Assembly: GCA_038214685.1 (NCBI GenBank)
Contig: JBBQRO010000075.1
Location: 1 to 15,236 of the forward strand
Length of the DNA: 15,236 nucleotides
Reading direction: 5' to 3'
Source of the DNA: CADCTB01 sp038214685
GTDB taxonomy: Bacteria > Actinomycetota > Acidimicrobiia > Acidimicrobiales > AC-14
Position 1 is the first letter of the stretch; each line of letters opens with the position of its first letter. The notes under the pieces were generated by a model that was not told the DNA's origin, ran no database searches, and was given only the letters and a program-made list of their open reading frames with translations. The translations under genes were made by a program, and so were the position numbers. Positions 7,116 to 13,617 of the stretch are shown here, in pieces.

Positions 7116-7843
7116 GGCAACCGCCACCCGGCCAGGACGGCCCATACCGTCGGCGCCACATCCTGTGGGAAGGCGCCCGCATCCATGGCGGCGGACGCTG
7201 ACGCCGCCGCCTGCTCGGTGACGTCCAAGCCGGTGGCTGCTCCGAGCTCTAGGGCCAGGGCGGCCGGAACCCCGCACGATCGAGCGGCTTCCTCGATGGC
7301 CACCGGCTCCGCCAGCTCGGGGCGCAGACGCAGGGCCCGGAGGGCACCGCCTCGCAGCGTCCTGGCTGCGGCACGAGTGATCGGGCGGAGGCCAGCGGAT
7401 CGGGGATCGGCCAAGTCGATCGGGTCAACAGGCTCGGCCGACGCGTCGACCCCGCGCCGCTCGGCCGCCAGGCGGACCGCCTCGGCGTCCACGGCCGGGC
7501 CAGCGCCTTCGAGCGGAGGCGGTCGTCCGGCCGCGCCCAGGTGGCGGAGGGCTGCCGCCCACGCCCGGTCGACGACCTGGTTCCCAGCGGCAGGCGGTGG
7601 CCACCGGCGGGCCACGGCGACCAGCATCGACCGGTCGCTTGCGGCGAGCGCCTCGACGGCGTTGGCGACCGACCCCGTGTCCCACGAGGCGCCGCCACCA
7701 CCGATGGCGGCAAGCGATCCGACGAGCCCGGCCAGTCCGACGACCGACCCGGCCGGTGCCGAAAGCACGACCCAGTCGTCGTACACCCGCCGCCGGCACC
7801 GCGCTCGTAGCTCGCCGACCGCACCCGGGGGCGCAGGCGTCAC
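7112..7843 (-). CDS. Unknown Ala-rich protein, fourth gene of the operon
   Basis: The protein has 243 aa. GTG 7843 overlaps the TGA of the upstream gene (GTGA) and its own stop overlaps the next start (ATGA), a strong sign of coupled translation. I do not recognise the family. The first 30 residues carry RARCRRRVYDDWVVLSAPAG followed by a Gly/Ala/Val hydrophobic stretch (about 30-52) that could be a buried helix or a weak membrane segment. The rest is helical in character and Ala/Arg-rich, with helices such as RSMLVAVARRW, AWAAALRHLG, AEAVRLAAERRGV and EPVAIEEAARSCGVPAALALELG. No catalytic motif is seen. Its position between a CpXC-like protein and another unknown suggests an accessory, chaperone or immunity role for the operon's large first product; this is inference. 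Confidence 0.75.
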   Translation of the reverse strand: MTPAPPGAVGELRARCRRRVYDDWVVLSAPAGSVVGLAGLVGSLAAIGGGGASWDTGSVANAVEALAASDRSMLVAVARRWPPPAAGNQVVDRAWAAALRHLGAAGRPPPLEGAGPAVDAEAVRLAAERRGVDASAEPVDPIDLADPRSAGLRPITRAAARTLRGGALRALRLRPELAEPVAIEEAARSCGVPAALALELGAATGLDVTEQAAASASAAMDAGAFPQDVAPTVWAVLAGWRLP

Positions 7844-8532
7844 GGAAGGCTGCTAGCCGTGGGCGGGAAGCGAGCTCGCACCCAGTGCACCCACGTGCCG
7901 TCGGTCAGGCCTGGCCGCTGGGCGAGCAGACTCTCCCGGCGCTCGATCGCCGCCTCGTACCGGTCCCAGCCGACCAAGGCGACGGGGTGGGCCACGGCGC
8001 CGATCTCCTCGACAGGTGGGACCGATGCCAGGTGGATGCCGTCGGCCTCCAAGCGATCGACGACTGGCCCGGTTGCCTCGGCATGGTCGGCCCACGGTTC
8101 CTTCAGCACCTCGACGACGCCGTCGTCGAGGCCGCGGCCGGCGAGGATCACCTTCTCGCGCAGCTCCTCCAACCCGAAGACAAGACGGATGCGCGCCGTC
8201 GCGCCCCACGCCTGCATGAAGGTCGGCCCCTCGTCGCGGACGGGCCCAGTCAGCCCGGCGGCGACCTCCGCCTCCAGCCGCTGCCACTCCTGGCGGCGGG
8301 CCGGCGGGAGCAGGTAGGCGACGAGGCCGGCGCGGACGTCGGTCCACAGCATCGGTCCCTCGGACACGTCGACGTGATCGCACTCGGCACACCGGAAACG
8401 ATTCAGTGATCGAGCGGCGAGGTGTTCGGCGAAGGGCGGGTGGCGGAGAGGGTTGGCGCTGTCGACGTCGCGCACCACCCGCTGCGCTCCGCACCGCCCG
8501 CACGGCAGGACCCGATCGACGTAGATCGACAC
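7840..8532 (-). CDS. CpXC-domain-like zinc-binding protein, third gene of the operon
   Basis: The protein has 230 aa from GTG 8532, six bases after the stop of the preceding gene. The N-terminus has two CXXC pairs: LPCGRCG (Cys11, Cys14) and RFRCAECDH (Cys48, Cys51). Between them lies ANPLRHPPFAEHLAARSLN. This order (Cys pair, a short PxLR segment, a helix ending in LN, then the second Cys pair) matches the CpXC domain, a zinc-ribbon-like module of unknown function. The remainder (about 65-230) is a helix-rich domain with AWGATARIRLVFGLEELREKVILAGRGLDD and a late VHWVRARFPP. Zinc binding is inferred from the Cys pairs. No signal peptide is seen, so it should be cytosolic. The GTGA overlap with the next gene supports a stable stoichiometric complex. 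Confidence 0.8.
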   Translation of the reverse strand: MSIYVDRVLPCGRCGAQRVVRDVDSANPLRHPPFAEHLAARSLNRFRCAECDHVDVSEGPMLWTDVRAGLVAYLLPPARRQEWQRLEAEVAAGLTGPVRDEGPTFMQAWGATARIRLVFGLEELREKVILAGRGLDDGVVEVLKEPWADHAEATGPVVDRLEADGIHLASVPPVEEIGAVAHPVALVGWDRYEAAIERRESLLAQRPGLTDGTWVHWVRARFPPTASSLP

Positions 8533-8538
8533 GGGGCC

Positions 8539-9318
8539 TCAGCCGCCGGGGACCGTGACCTCGACGTCGCCGATCCCGAGGAGCGGCACGATGCACGTCC
8601 CCGGCGCCCGGCCCCGCCGCACCGGTGCGGCGGGCACGGCCAGCGGGCTGCTGCGGGCTCGGCGGGCGGCGGCGATGGTCGCTTCGACGACCAAAGGGTC
8701 GTTGGGCGGGTCGTCCTCCGCGGTCGGCGAGTCGTCCGGGTCGCCCTCGACCTCCCCGAGAGGGATCTCGCCGGCGGCGTGATAGGTCCACCGGAGTCGG
8801 TAGCCGGCGTCCACCGTGCTGCGGGCGAGCCCCTGGGGCTTGGGCGGCGCCAGTCCTCCGCCGGGGGCGGCCGTGGTGGTCGGAGGCGGGGGACCGCTCG
8901 CCCCCGACGCCGCGAACCGCACCCATTCCTCAGGCCCTGTGAGGGCGAGCTCGAGCCCGCCGCCGTCGGGCAGCTCCGTGGCATGCTCGGTTTCGAAGCC
9001 GCCATATCCCGGGGTGAGCCCACCCACCGCGTCCAGGAGCGGCCGCAGGTTCTCGATGGCCCACTGACCGCGGCCGAGGACGCCGAGCGCTCGCAGCCGG
9101 CGGGCGGCCTCGTCGAGACCACGATGGGGCGCGACGTCATCGCCCTCGACCAGCAGGACGACGACCCGGCCCGTGTCACCTCCACCGAAGGCGGCCACAG
9201 AGAACATCCCCTCGATCTGCTCGGGGTAGAAGGGCCGCACGACATCGACCGGCGCCTCCGGAGGGTGACCGATGCGCAAGTTGGCGATGGCGGCCAGCCG
9301 CTCCTCGAAAGAGGTCAC
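8539..9318 (-). CDS. Unknown protein, second gene of the operon
   Basis: The protein has 259 aa from GTG 9318, two bases after the stop of the metalloprotease-like gene. I do not recognise it. Residues 1-135 look like one folded domain: an opening helix (TSFEERLAAIANLRIG), a hydrophobic strand followed by acidic residues (GRVVVLLVEGDD), a helix with RRLRALGVLG and a TPGYGGFETEHATELPDGG segment. Residues about 136-165 form a Pro/Thr/Gly-rich linker. Residues 165-259 contain YRLRWTYHAAGE, a strongly acidic stretch (EVEGDPDDSPTAEDDPP), a helix and a C-terminal beta stretch ending VEVTVPGG. No Cys pair, signal peptide or membrane helix is present. Immediate adjacency to the large putative effector makes it a candidate cognate chaperone, adaptor or immunity protein; this is inference only. 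Confidence 0.78.
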   Translation of the reverse strand: MTSFEERLAAIANLRIGHPPEAPVDVVRPFYPEQIEGMFSVAAFGGGDTGRVVVLLVEGDDVAPHRGLDEAARRLRALGVLGRGQWAIENLRPLLDAVGGLTPGYGGFETEHATELPDGGGLELALTGPEEWVRFAASGASGPPPPTTTAAPGGGLAPPKPQGLARSTVDAGYRLRWTYHAAGEIPLGEVEGDPDDSPTAEDDPPNDPLVVEATIAAARRARSSPLAVPAAPVRRGRAPGTCIVPLLGIGDVEVTVPGG

Positions 9319-9320
9319 CG

Positions 9321-12284
9321 TCAGTGCCCCGACGCCCCGAACATGGGGTCCTCCTGGGCCTCGAGCTGGGTGAAGAACGTGGCCCAGTTCTTGCTGTTCT
9401 TCTCGGCCGGCACCGTGTTGTTGGTGTACTTGCGGGTGTAGATCTCGGCGAACATCTCGACGTGTGACGACATGCTGTACCAGCCGGTCGAGCTCTTCAG
9501 CTCGTCATGGGCCCCCTTGTCGTAGGTCACGAACGAGTTGCCTTCGCGAGTCGAGTAGATGTGCACGGGGCTGATGGGGGTGTACCCGGGGAACTCGTAG
9601 GCGGCGCCCGGGATCCTCCCGGGGACGTCACTGCCGCCGACGACTGCCTTCACGTACTTGAACAGCTCCGTAGCGCTCCAGAGGGACCCGTTGAGGACGG
9701 CGATCTTCTGCGTCAGCGCCAGGGTGCCGTTGCGGATCTTCCCGGCAGGTTCGGCTCCTGCCGAGATCAGGCCCAGCAGCCACGTCTTCACATCCGTGTC
9801 GTTGATCGTCTGCGCACCCCCGCCGAACTCGAGGCTGGGCCAACCTCCGGACGGCATGGTGACCGGTGACCACATCGCCCCCTCGAAGGTGGAGGGATTG
9901 CTTGGGGTCCAGTTGCCGTAGGCCCTGGCGAACTCGTTCCCCGACTGGGTCATGGTCCCGATGTTCCGCTCGCCGACGGCGTGGCCGATCTCGTGACGGA
10001 CATGGTTCTGGAACCAGGTGAGCGCGCTGCCCGTCCCCGCCCCCCCGACTCCGCGCGCCACGCCGTTGGCGTCGACGTCGACGATGTTGGTGTCCATCTG
10101 GCCGCTTGCGTCGACCTTGAGGACGATGTTGCCTCCCATGGCGTAGCTGGTGCTGAGGGTGACCAGCGGCCCGGTCCAGGTCCCGGCGGCCACGTTCTGG
10201 TTCTCGTTGTAGTACTGCAGGGCGAAGCCGATCTGCCCCGTTGCCACCTGACCGCGGGGTATCGGCTTCACCATGGCCAGGAAGGCACGCGCCGTGGCGT
10301 CGTTGGGGTTGACGGTGACGAACCGCCAGCGGGCCGGCGTCAGGGGGGTGCCGGTGCTCCAACCGGTGAAGATGAGGTTGTTGGTGCCAGGGGCCGAGAT
10401 GGTCTTCCCGTAGAGGGCGCGGAACACCAGCAGGCTCGTCGCCGCGTTGATGCCCGAGCCGTCGCCGTATGCCGCCCACACCATGGCGACTGCCGGGGCC
10501 CCGACGACGGTGACGTTGCCCGCTGCGAAGATCTGCGCCAAGGAGGTCTTGATGAACGGCGCCCACGCCAGGTTGGTTCCGGCCGCGGCGAGCAGGTCGT
10601 TGGGGTTCGTGCGGGCGGTGCGGATGGCGTCGACCCAGTCCTGGGACGGGGTCGCCCAGGTGAGAGCGGTCATGTTGCGCGTGGGCCCGAACAGCGTCAT
10701 CTGCTGCGTCGGCGTCCCGCCGAGGATGCTCCCGATGGCGGTGTAGTCGGGGTCGGTGCGGGCTTGGACCCAGGTGACGAAGCGGGTGTCGGCGTAGAGC
10801 AGCAGCCGGTCGGCGGCGGCGATGCTGGTGATGCCGCGCACCATCATCGGCGCGGTCATGCCAGGGTGGTCGAGTAGAAGGCCGACCTTCTGCGCCGACG
10901 TCCCCCCCATGGCCACGACGGCGTTCACCAGCTCCTCGGGCGAGAGGTTCGCAGCGAGGAACCCCTTGGCCGGCGTCGAGGCATAGAGGGCGACCCGCTC
11001 CGCAGGGGGCAGGGCGTTGATCCACAGGAGGATCGTGGCCCGGCCCTTGGCGTGGAGCCACTGCAGCTGCTTGACCAGATCACCGGCGAGGAGGCGGACG
11101 AGCTCGACCACCTCGGCCGGCTGGAGGAGGGTGAGCAGCGGGGTCTTCAGGGTGCCGTCGTCGTAGACGCGGGGGCGCTGATCCGCCGGGGTGCCCTGGA
11201 CCTTGGCCCGCACCAGCGCCCAGCTGGTGCCCTCCGCCACCATCCACTGCAGCTTTCGCACGATGTTGTTGGGGAACAGCAGGTCGACGATCTCGGCCAT
11301 CGTCTCGTTGTTGCACACCGCCTCCCAGAACGGGCGCCACCAGTCGCCGCCGACGATGTCTCGTTCGGGCTGGGAGGCCGCCGTGATCATCGGCCGGAGG
11401 TCGTTCAGCGTGAGCCGGATGTCCAGGGTTTCGGCGCGCACCCAGGTGATCTTGTCGGACAGCTTGAACCCGAGGGCGTCGACCGCCTGGATGATCTCGG
11501 CGGTGCCGGATGTCATCCAGGTGAACCAGCTCTTCCACTCGTCGTTCAGCAGGGCGGCCCGGTCGGTGTCGGTGACGTTCACGATGATCGGGCGGATCTC
11601 GGACCACCGGGCGTTGATGCCGCTCGTCTCCTCCTTGATCCAGCGCAGCTTCTCGATCGTCGGGAGGCGGAGATCGTTGACGGCGGTGACGATCGTGCGG
11701 TTGTCGCACACGTCGATGAAGAATCTTTTCCAGGTGCTGGTGTGCAGCGCCGTGACCTGTCCGGGTGCAGCGGTGATGAGGCTCCGTATCTCGCCGTAGG
11801 AGATCGCCCGCGTCATGATCGACGCCGCCTTCAGCCAGGTCAACTTCGTCTCGAGCGGCGGGTTCAGGTGCACGAGCGCCCGCCTCATCTCGGAGAAGTT
11901 CAAGCAATTGGCCAGCTTGTCGCGATACCGGGCGATGACCTGGGCCTTCTCGGCCGGCTGCATGATCCGGAACAGGTCGATGACCGCGTCCTCGTCGGTG
12001 TTGAAGTCGTCGAGGTGGTCGTCGAGCGCATCCATGTTCGGCGTCCGCTGGACGACAACGGGGCCGCCACGAGGTGTCCCTGCGAATGCGGCGGCTGCCC
12101 GGTTGCCCGCCGATCGCTGGACGCTGTTGACCATGCCGGGCGCCCGAGCCTCAGGCCGGGGCGGCGTCCCGGCCGTGCTGAGCGGGGCGCCGCGGGCGAG
12201 CTCGGCCGTCCCGGAGGCCGCGACGTCGGCGACATCGGCCGCGTCCTTGGCCGGATCTGCCTGCTCCCGGGCGGACTCTGACAC
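9321..12284 (-). CDS. Large helical-repeat protein with HEIGH metallopeptidase domain and eCIS-effector-like N-terminus
   Basis: The protein has 987 aa from GTG 12284 and is the first gene of a five-gene operon. Residues 1-80 are Ala/Pro-rich and disordered, with SVQRSAGNRAAAAF (54-67) and PVVVQR (75-80). Such segments commonly precede the DUF4157 or toxin part of proteins associated with extracellular contractile injection systems. Residues about 140-412 hold five tandem units with an invariant Trp (150, 215, 281, 347, 409), spaced 65, 66, 66 and 62. Residues about 600-987 form the C-terminal domain: HEIGH (764-768) supplies two zinc-ligand His and the catalytic Glu, and SSHVEMFAEIY (939-949) resembles the late Glu-bearing helix of gluzincins such as anthrax lethal factor. 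The metzincin third-His position is Asn774. No Sec signal peptide is seen. Peptidase activity and export are inferred. Confidence 0.9.
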   Translation of the reverse strand: MSESAREQADPAKDAADVADVAASGTAELARGAPLSTAGTPPRPEARAPGMVNSVQRSAGNRAAAAFAGTPRGGPVVVQRTPNMDALDDHLDDFNTDEDAVIDLFRIMQPAEKAQVIARYRDKLANCLNFSEMRRALVHLNPPLETKLTWLKAASIMTRAISYGEIRSLITAAPGQVTALHTSTWKRFFIDVCDNRTIVTAVNDLRLPTIEKLRWIKEETSGINARWSEIRPIIVNVTDTDRAALLNDEWKSWFTWMTSGTAEIIQAVDALGFKLSDKITWVRAETLDIRLTLNDLRPMITAASQPERDIVGGDWWRPFWEAVCNNETMAEIVDLLFPNNIVRKLQWMVAEGTSWALVRAKVQGTPADQRPRVYDDGTLKTPLLTLLQPAEVVELVRLLAGDLVKQLQWLHAKGRATILLWINALPPAERVALYASTPAKGFLAANLSPEELVNAVVAMGGTSAQKVGLLLDHPGMTAPMMVRGITSIAAADRLLLYADTRFVTWVQARTDPDYTAIGSILGGTPTQQMTLFGPTRNMTALTWATPSQDWVDAIRTARTNPNDLLAAAGTNLAWAPFIKTSLAQIFAAGNVTVVGAPAVAMVWAAYGDGSGINAATSLLVFRALYGKTISAPGTNNLIFTGWSTGTPLTPARWRFVTVNPNDATARAFLAMVKPIPRGQVATGQIGFALQYYNENQNVAAGTWTGPLVTLSTSYAMGGNIVLKVDASGQMDTNIVDVDANGVARGVGGAGTGSALTWFQNHVRHEIGHAVGERNIGTMTQSGNEFARAYGNWTPSNPSTFEGAMWSPVTMPSGGWPSLEFGGGAQTINDTDVKTWLLGLISAGAEPAGKIRNGTLALTQKIAVLNGSLWSATELFKYVKAVVGGSDVPGRIPGAAYEFPGYTPISPVHIYSTREGNSFVTYDKGAHDELKSSTGWYSMSSHVEMFAEIYTRKYTNNTVPAEKNSKNWATFFTQLEAQEDPMFGASGH

Positions 12285-12301
12285 CAGCCGCAGGGTACCG
12301 C

Positions 12302-12387
12302 GGGGCGGGCGGCGGCGCCCCTAATGTTCAGGATGTCGTCGGACCGACCGCAGCCGAGTGGGACGACACGCTGTCGAGGTCCTGAAC
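12302..12387. promoter_or_regulatory. Divergent intergenic region with nested inverted repeats
   Basis: The 116 bp between two divergent starts (12284 minus, 12401 plus) contains three perfect inverted repeats. GGGGCG/CGCCCC occupies 12302-12321, with an 8-nt loop. GTTCAGGA (12326-12333) pairs with TCCTGAAC (12380-12387). Inside these arms TGTCGTC (12334-12340) pairs with GACGACA (12362-12368). CGACA (12364-12368) can instead pair with TGTCG (12372-12376), giving a mutually exclusive small hairpin. This may be an operator shared by both promoters or a structured leader of the plus-strand gene. No clear -10/-35 pair was recognised. Confidence 0.4.
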
Positions 12388-12400
12388 CGATCCGCCGGGG

Positions 12401-13114
12401 GTGCTGCTGGTGACCGAGGCTGGCCCGCCATCGGAGCGCTGGAGGGCCGGCGACGCCGGGCTGCTCGACGCCGGGCTGCTCGACGCCGATGCCCCCGGCG
12501 GCCGTTGGTCCGTGGTGCTCGGCGTCGCCCCGCCCGCCCGGCCGTCCCTTGCCCTCCGGCTCTCCTTCGTGACCGCCTGCCGCCACGAGGCTGCGGTCGC
12601 CGGACGCCGGGTCGCCGAGGACGTGGCGGCCTTCCTCGTGCTCGTCGACGGCGACGTCGGGCGGTTCGCGTCATGGCTTCAGACCCGGGACTGCGAGCTG
12701 GTGCTGCTCGTCCTCGAGGTGGGCGCGTCGGTGGCGGACACCGTCGATGCGCTGCTCGGGGTGGCGAGCGGAGCCCCGCCGGGCGAGGTGGCGGCCTGGA
12801 GGCGCCAGGTCGACCTCGACTGGGTCGTCCACCGCGACCGGCTCCGGGTGCTCGTCCCGGGCGGACCAGTCGTGGCCGAGGGCCGCTGGGAGGTCCTCAG
12901 CCGTCAGCTGGGCCTGGCCCTGCGCCGGCTGCCGGTCAGGACGGCCGGCCACCGGGTGGTCGGCCGCTTCGGGACGACAAGCACCCAGCTGCTAGTCGAT
13001 CGCCACCCGCCCGACGCCGACGTCCTCGCCCGCTGGGTGTCGGGCACCGTGGTGTTCCAGGCCACCGTCCCGGTCACCGAGCTCGACACCCTCGCCCAGT
13101 GGCTGGTGGGGTGA
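12401..13114 (+). CDS. Unknown protein divergent from the metalloprotease operon
   Basis: The protein has 237 aa from GTG 12401; an in-frame GTG at 12410 is equally likely because a GGGG run lies about six to nine bases upstream of it. I do not recognise the family. It is a soluble alpha/beta protein with strands such as WSVVLGVAPPA, LALRLSFVTAC, FLVLVDGD and CELVLLVLEVGA, a helical middle (WEVLSRQLGLALRRL) and a C-terminal strand-turn-strand (GTVVFQATVPVTEL) ending in a short amphipathic helix. No signal peptide, membrane helix or catalytic motif was identified. The shared intergenic region with the large metalloprotease-like gene suggests co-regulation, possibly as a regulator or immunity factor; this is inference. 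Confidence 0.75.
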   Translation: MLLVTEAGPPSERWRAGDAGLLDAGLLDADAPGGRWSVVLGVAPPARPSLALRLSFVTACRHEAAVAGRRVAEDVAAFLVLVDGDVGRFASWLQTRDCELVLLVLEVGASVADTVDALLGVASGAPPGEVAAWRRQVDLDWVVHRDRLRVLVPGGPVVAEGRWEVLSRQLGLALRRLPVRTAGHRVVGRFGTTSTQLLVDRHPPDADVLARWVSGTVVFQATVPVTELDTLAQWLVG

Positions 13115-13313
13115 GTCGCGCCAGGTGTCGACGCTTCCTGCAAGGTGACGTCTTGTCGGTCGCGGAGGTGCTGACGCTGCCAGAAGGGGCCGGTGCGCAC
13201 CGAACGGCGCCGGTGCTGGTGGACGTCGCCTACCCGCGCCTCGTCATCCGGGATGGCGGCCGGCGCCGTACCTAGAGCGGCACAATGCCTGAGGACCCAA
13301 CCAGGAGGAACAC

Positions 13314-13490
13314 GTGGCATACCAGTTCAGGTGAAGGGACGCTGATCACGCCTGCAGGTGGCAGGGGAAAGCCAATTCAGAGGATGAGTTGAAGCAGAAG
13401 GTTGCGGAGCACGTGAAGAAGAAGCACGCCGTCGGCAGCACGACCGACACCATCTGGAACCAGGTGAAGAAGGACATTCGCCAGGTCTAG
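13314..13490 (+). CDS. DUF1059-like small protein with in-frame TGA at the first conserved Cys (candidate selenoprotein or nonsense-mutated gene)
   Basis: GTG 13314 has a perfect AGGAGG five bases upstream. The frame reads VAYQFR, TGA (13332-13334), then RDADHACRWQGKA, SEDELKQKVAEHVKKKH and a C-terminus ending KKDIRQV with TAG at 13488-13490: 58 codons, the usual length for DUF1059. Apart from the TGA the frame shows no decay. DUF1059 proteins start with a short strand ending in Cys-(Arg/Lys)-Asp and have a second Cys about seven residues later; here the first Cys is replaced by TGA and the second (Cys14) is kept. A single base change from TGC or TGT, a sequencing error, or selenocysteine could explain this. 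The function of DUF1059 is not established. A strong terminator follows, so the gene is a monocistronic unit. Confidence 0.7.
13351..13365 (+). promoter_or_regulatory. Stem-loop with GGU loop downstream of the in-frame TGA (SECIS-like candidate)
   Basis: CCTGC (13351-13355) pairs perfectly with GCAGG (13361-13365) around the loop AGGTG. The loop begins 21 nt after the TGA, and its second base is G. Bacterial SECIS elements have a short stem and a G near the start of the apical loop at roughly this distance; the E. coli fdhF element also carries UGCAGGU at the loop. The stem here has only five pairs plus one C-G beyond a mismatch, and such hairpins are common in GC-rich DNA. Confidence 0.3.
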
Positions 13491-13497
13491 AGCCGGT

Positions 13498-13529
13498 CCG
13501 GGGGGACAGCGCATCGCTTCTCCCCCTGG
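13498..13529 (+). terminator. Strong intrinsic-type terminator between convergent genes
   Basis: CCGGGGGGA (13498-13506) pairs with TCCCCCTGG (13521-13529) over nine positions with one G-T wobble. Inside, AGCG/CGCT closes a three-base loop (13508-13518). The hairpin starts eight bases after the DUF1059-like stop codon. It lies before the convergent GGDEF gene, so it may act in both directions. There is no U-tract, as is common in high-GC actinobacteria. Confidence 0.65.
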
Positions 13530-13617
13530 GCCGCGGAGGCGTTCGGTCCGCCCTCGGGCCGCAGAGGTTATCGCCGTCGCGCCTGGCCGGTGGATGAACG
13601 TTTGAGGGTTTCGATGG

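Noticed and set aside
6417..7856. Plus-strand 479-codon open frame antisense to the operon's last two genes
   Set aside because: Typical GC-rich antisense shadow; the minus-strand genes have overlapping start/stop coupling and protein-like composition.
9628..11061. Minus-strand 477-codon frame inside the 987-aa gene
   Set aside because: Arg/His/Pro-rich shadow in another frame; the 987-aa frame carries clear repeats and the HEIGH motif.
11052..12281. Plus-strand 409-codon frame antisense to the 5' part of the 987-aa gene
   Set aside because: Antisense shadow without recognisable domain; the repeated Asp/Leu/Val pattern mirrors the repeats on the other strand.
12323..12412. Short plus-strand ORF starting ATG in the divergent region
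   Set aside because: No ribosome binding site, Arg/Pro-rich, and it lies over the inverted repeats; better seen as leader DNA.
13147..13275. Plus-strand tail reading LSVAEVLTLPEGAGAHRTAPVLV before the DUF1059-like gene
   Set aside because: Protein-like by eye but lacks a start with a ribosome binding site, and a minus-strand frame over the same bases is equally plausible; no call made.
13331..13500. Calling the DUF1059-like gene a plain pseudogene
   Set aside because: Not settled: only one TGA interrupts an otherwise intact frame at the conserved Cys, so it was kept as a CDS candidate with both explanations stated.
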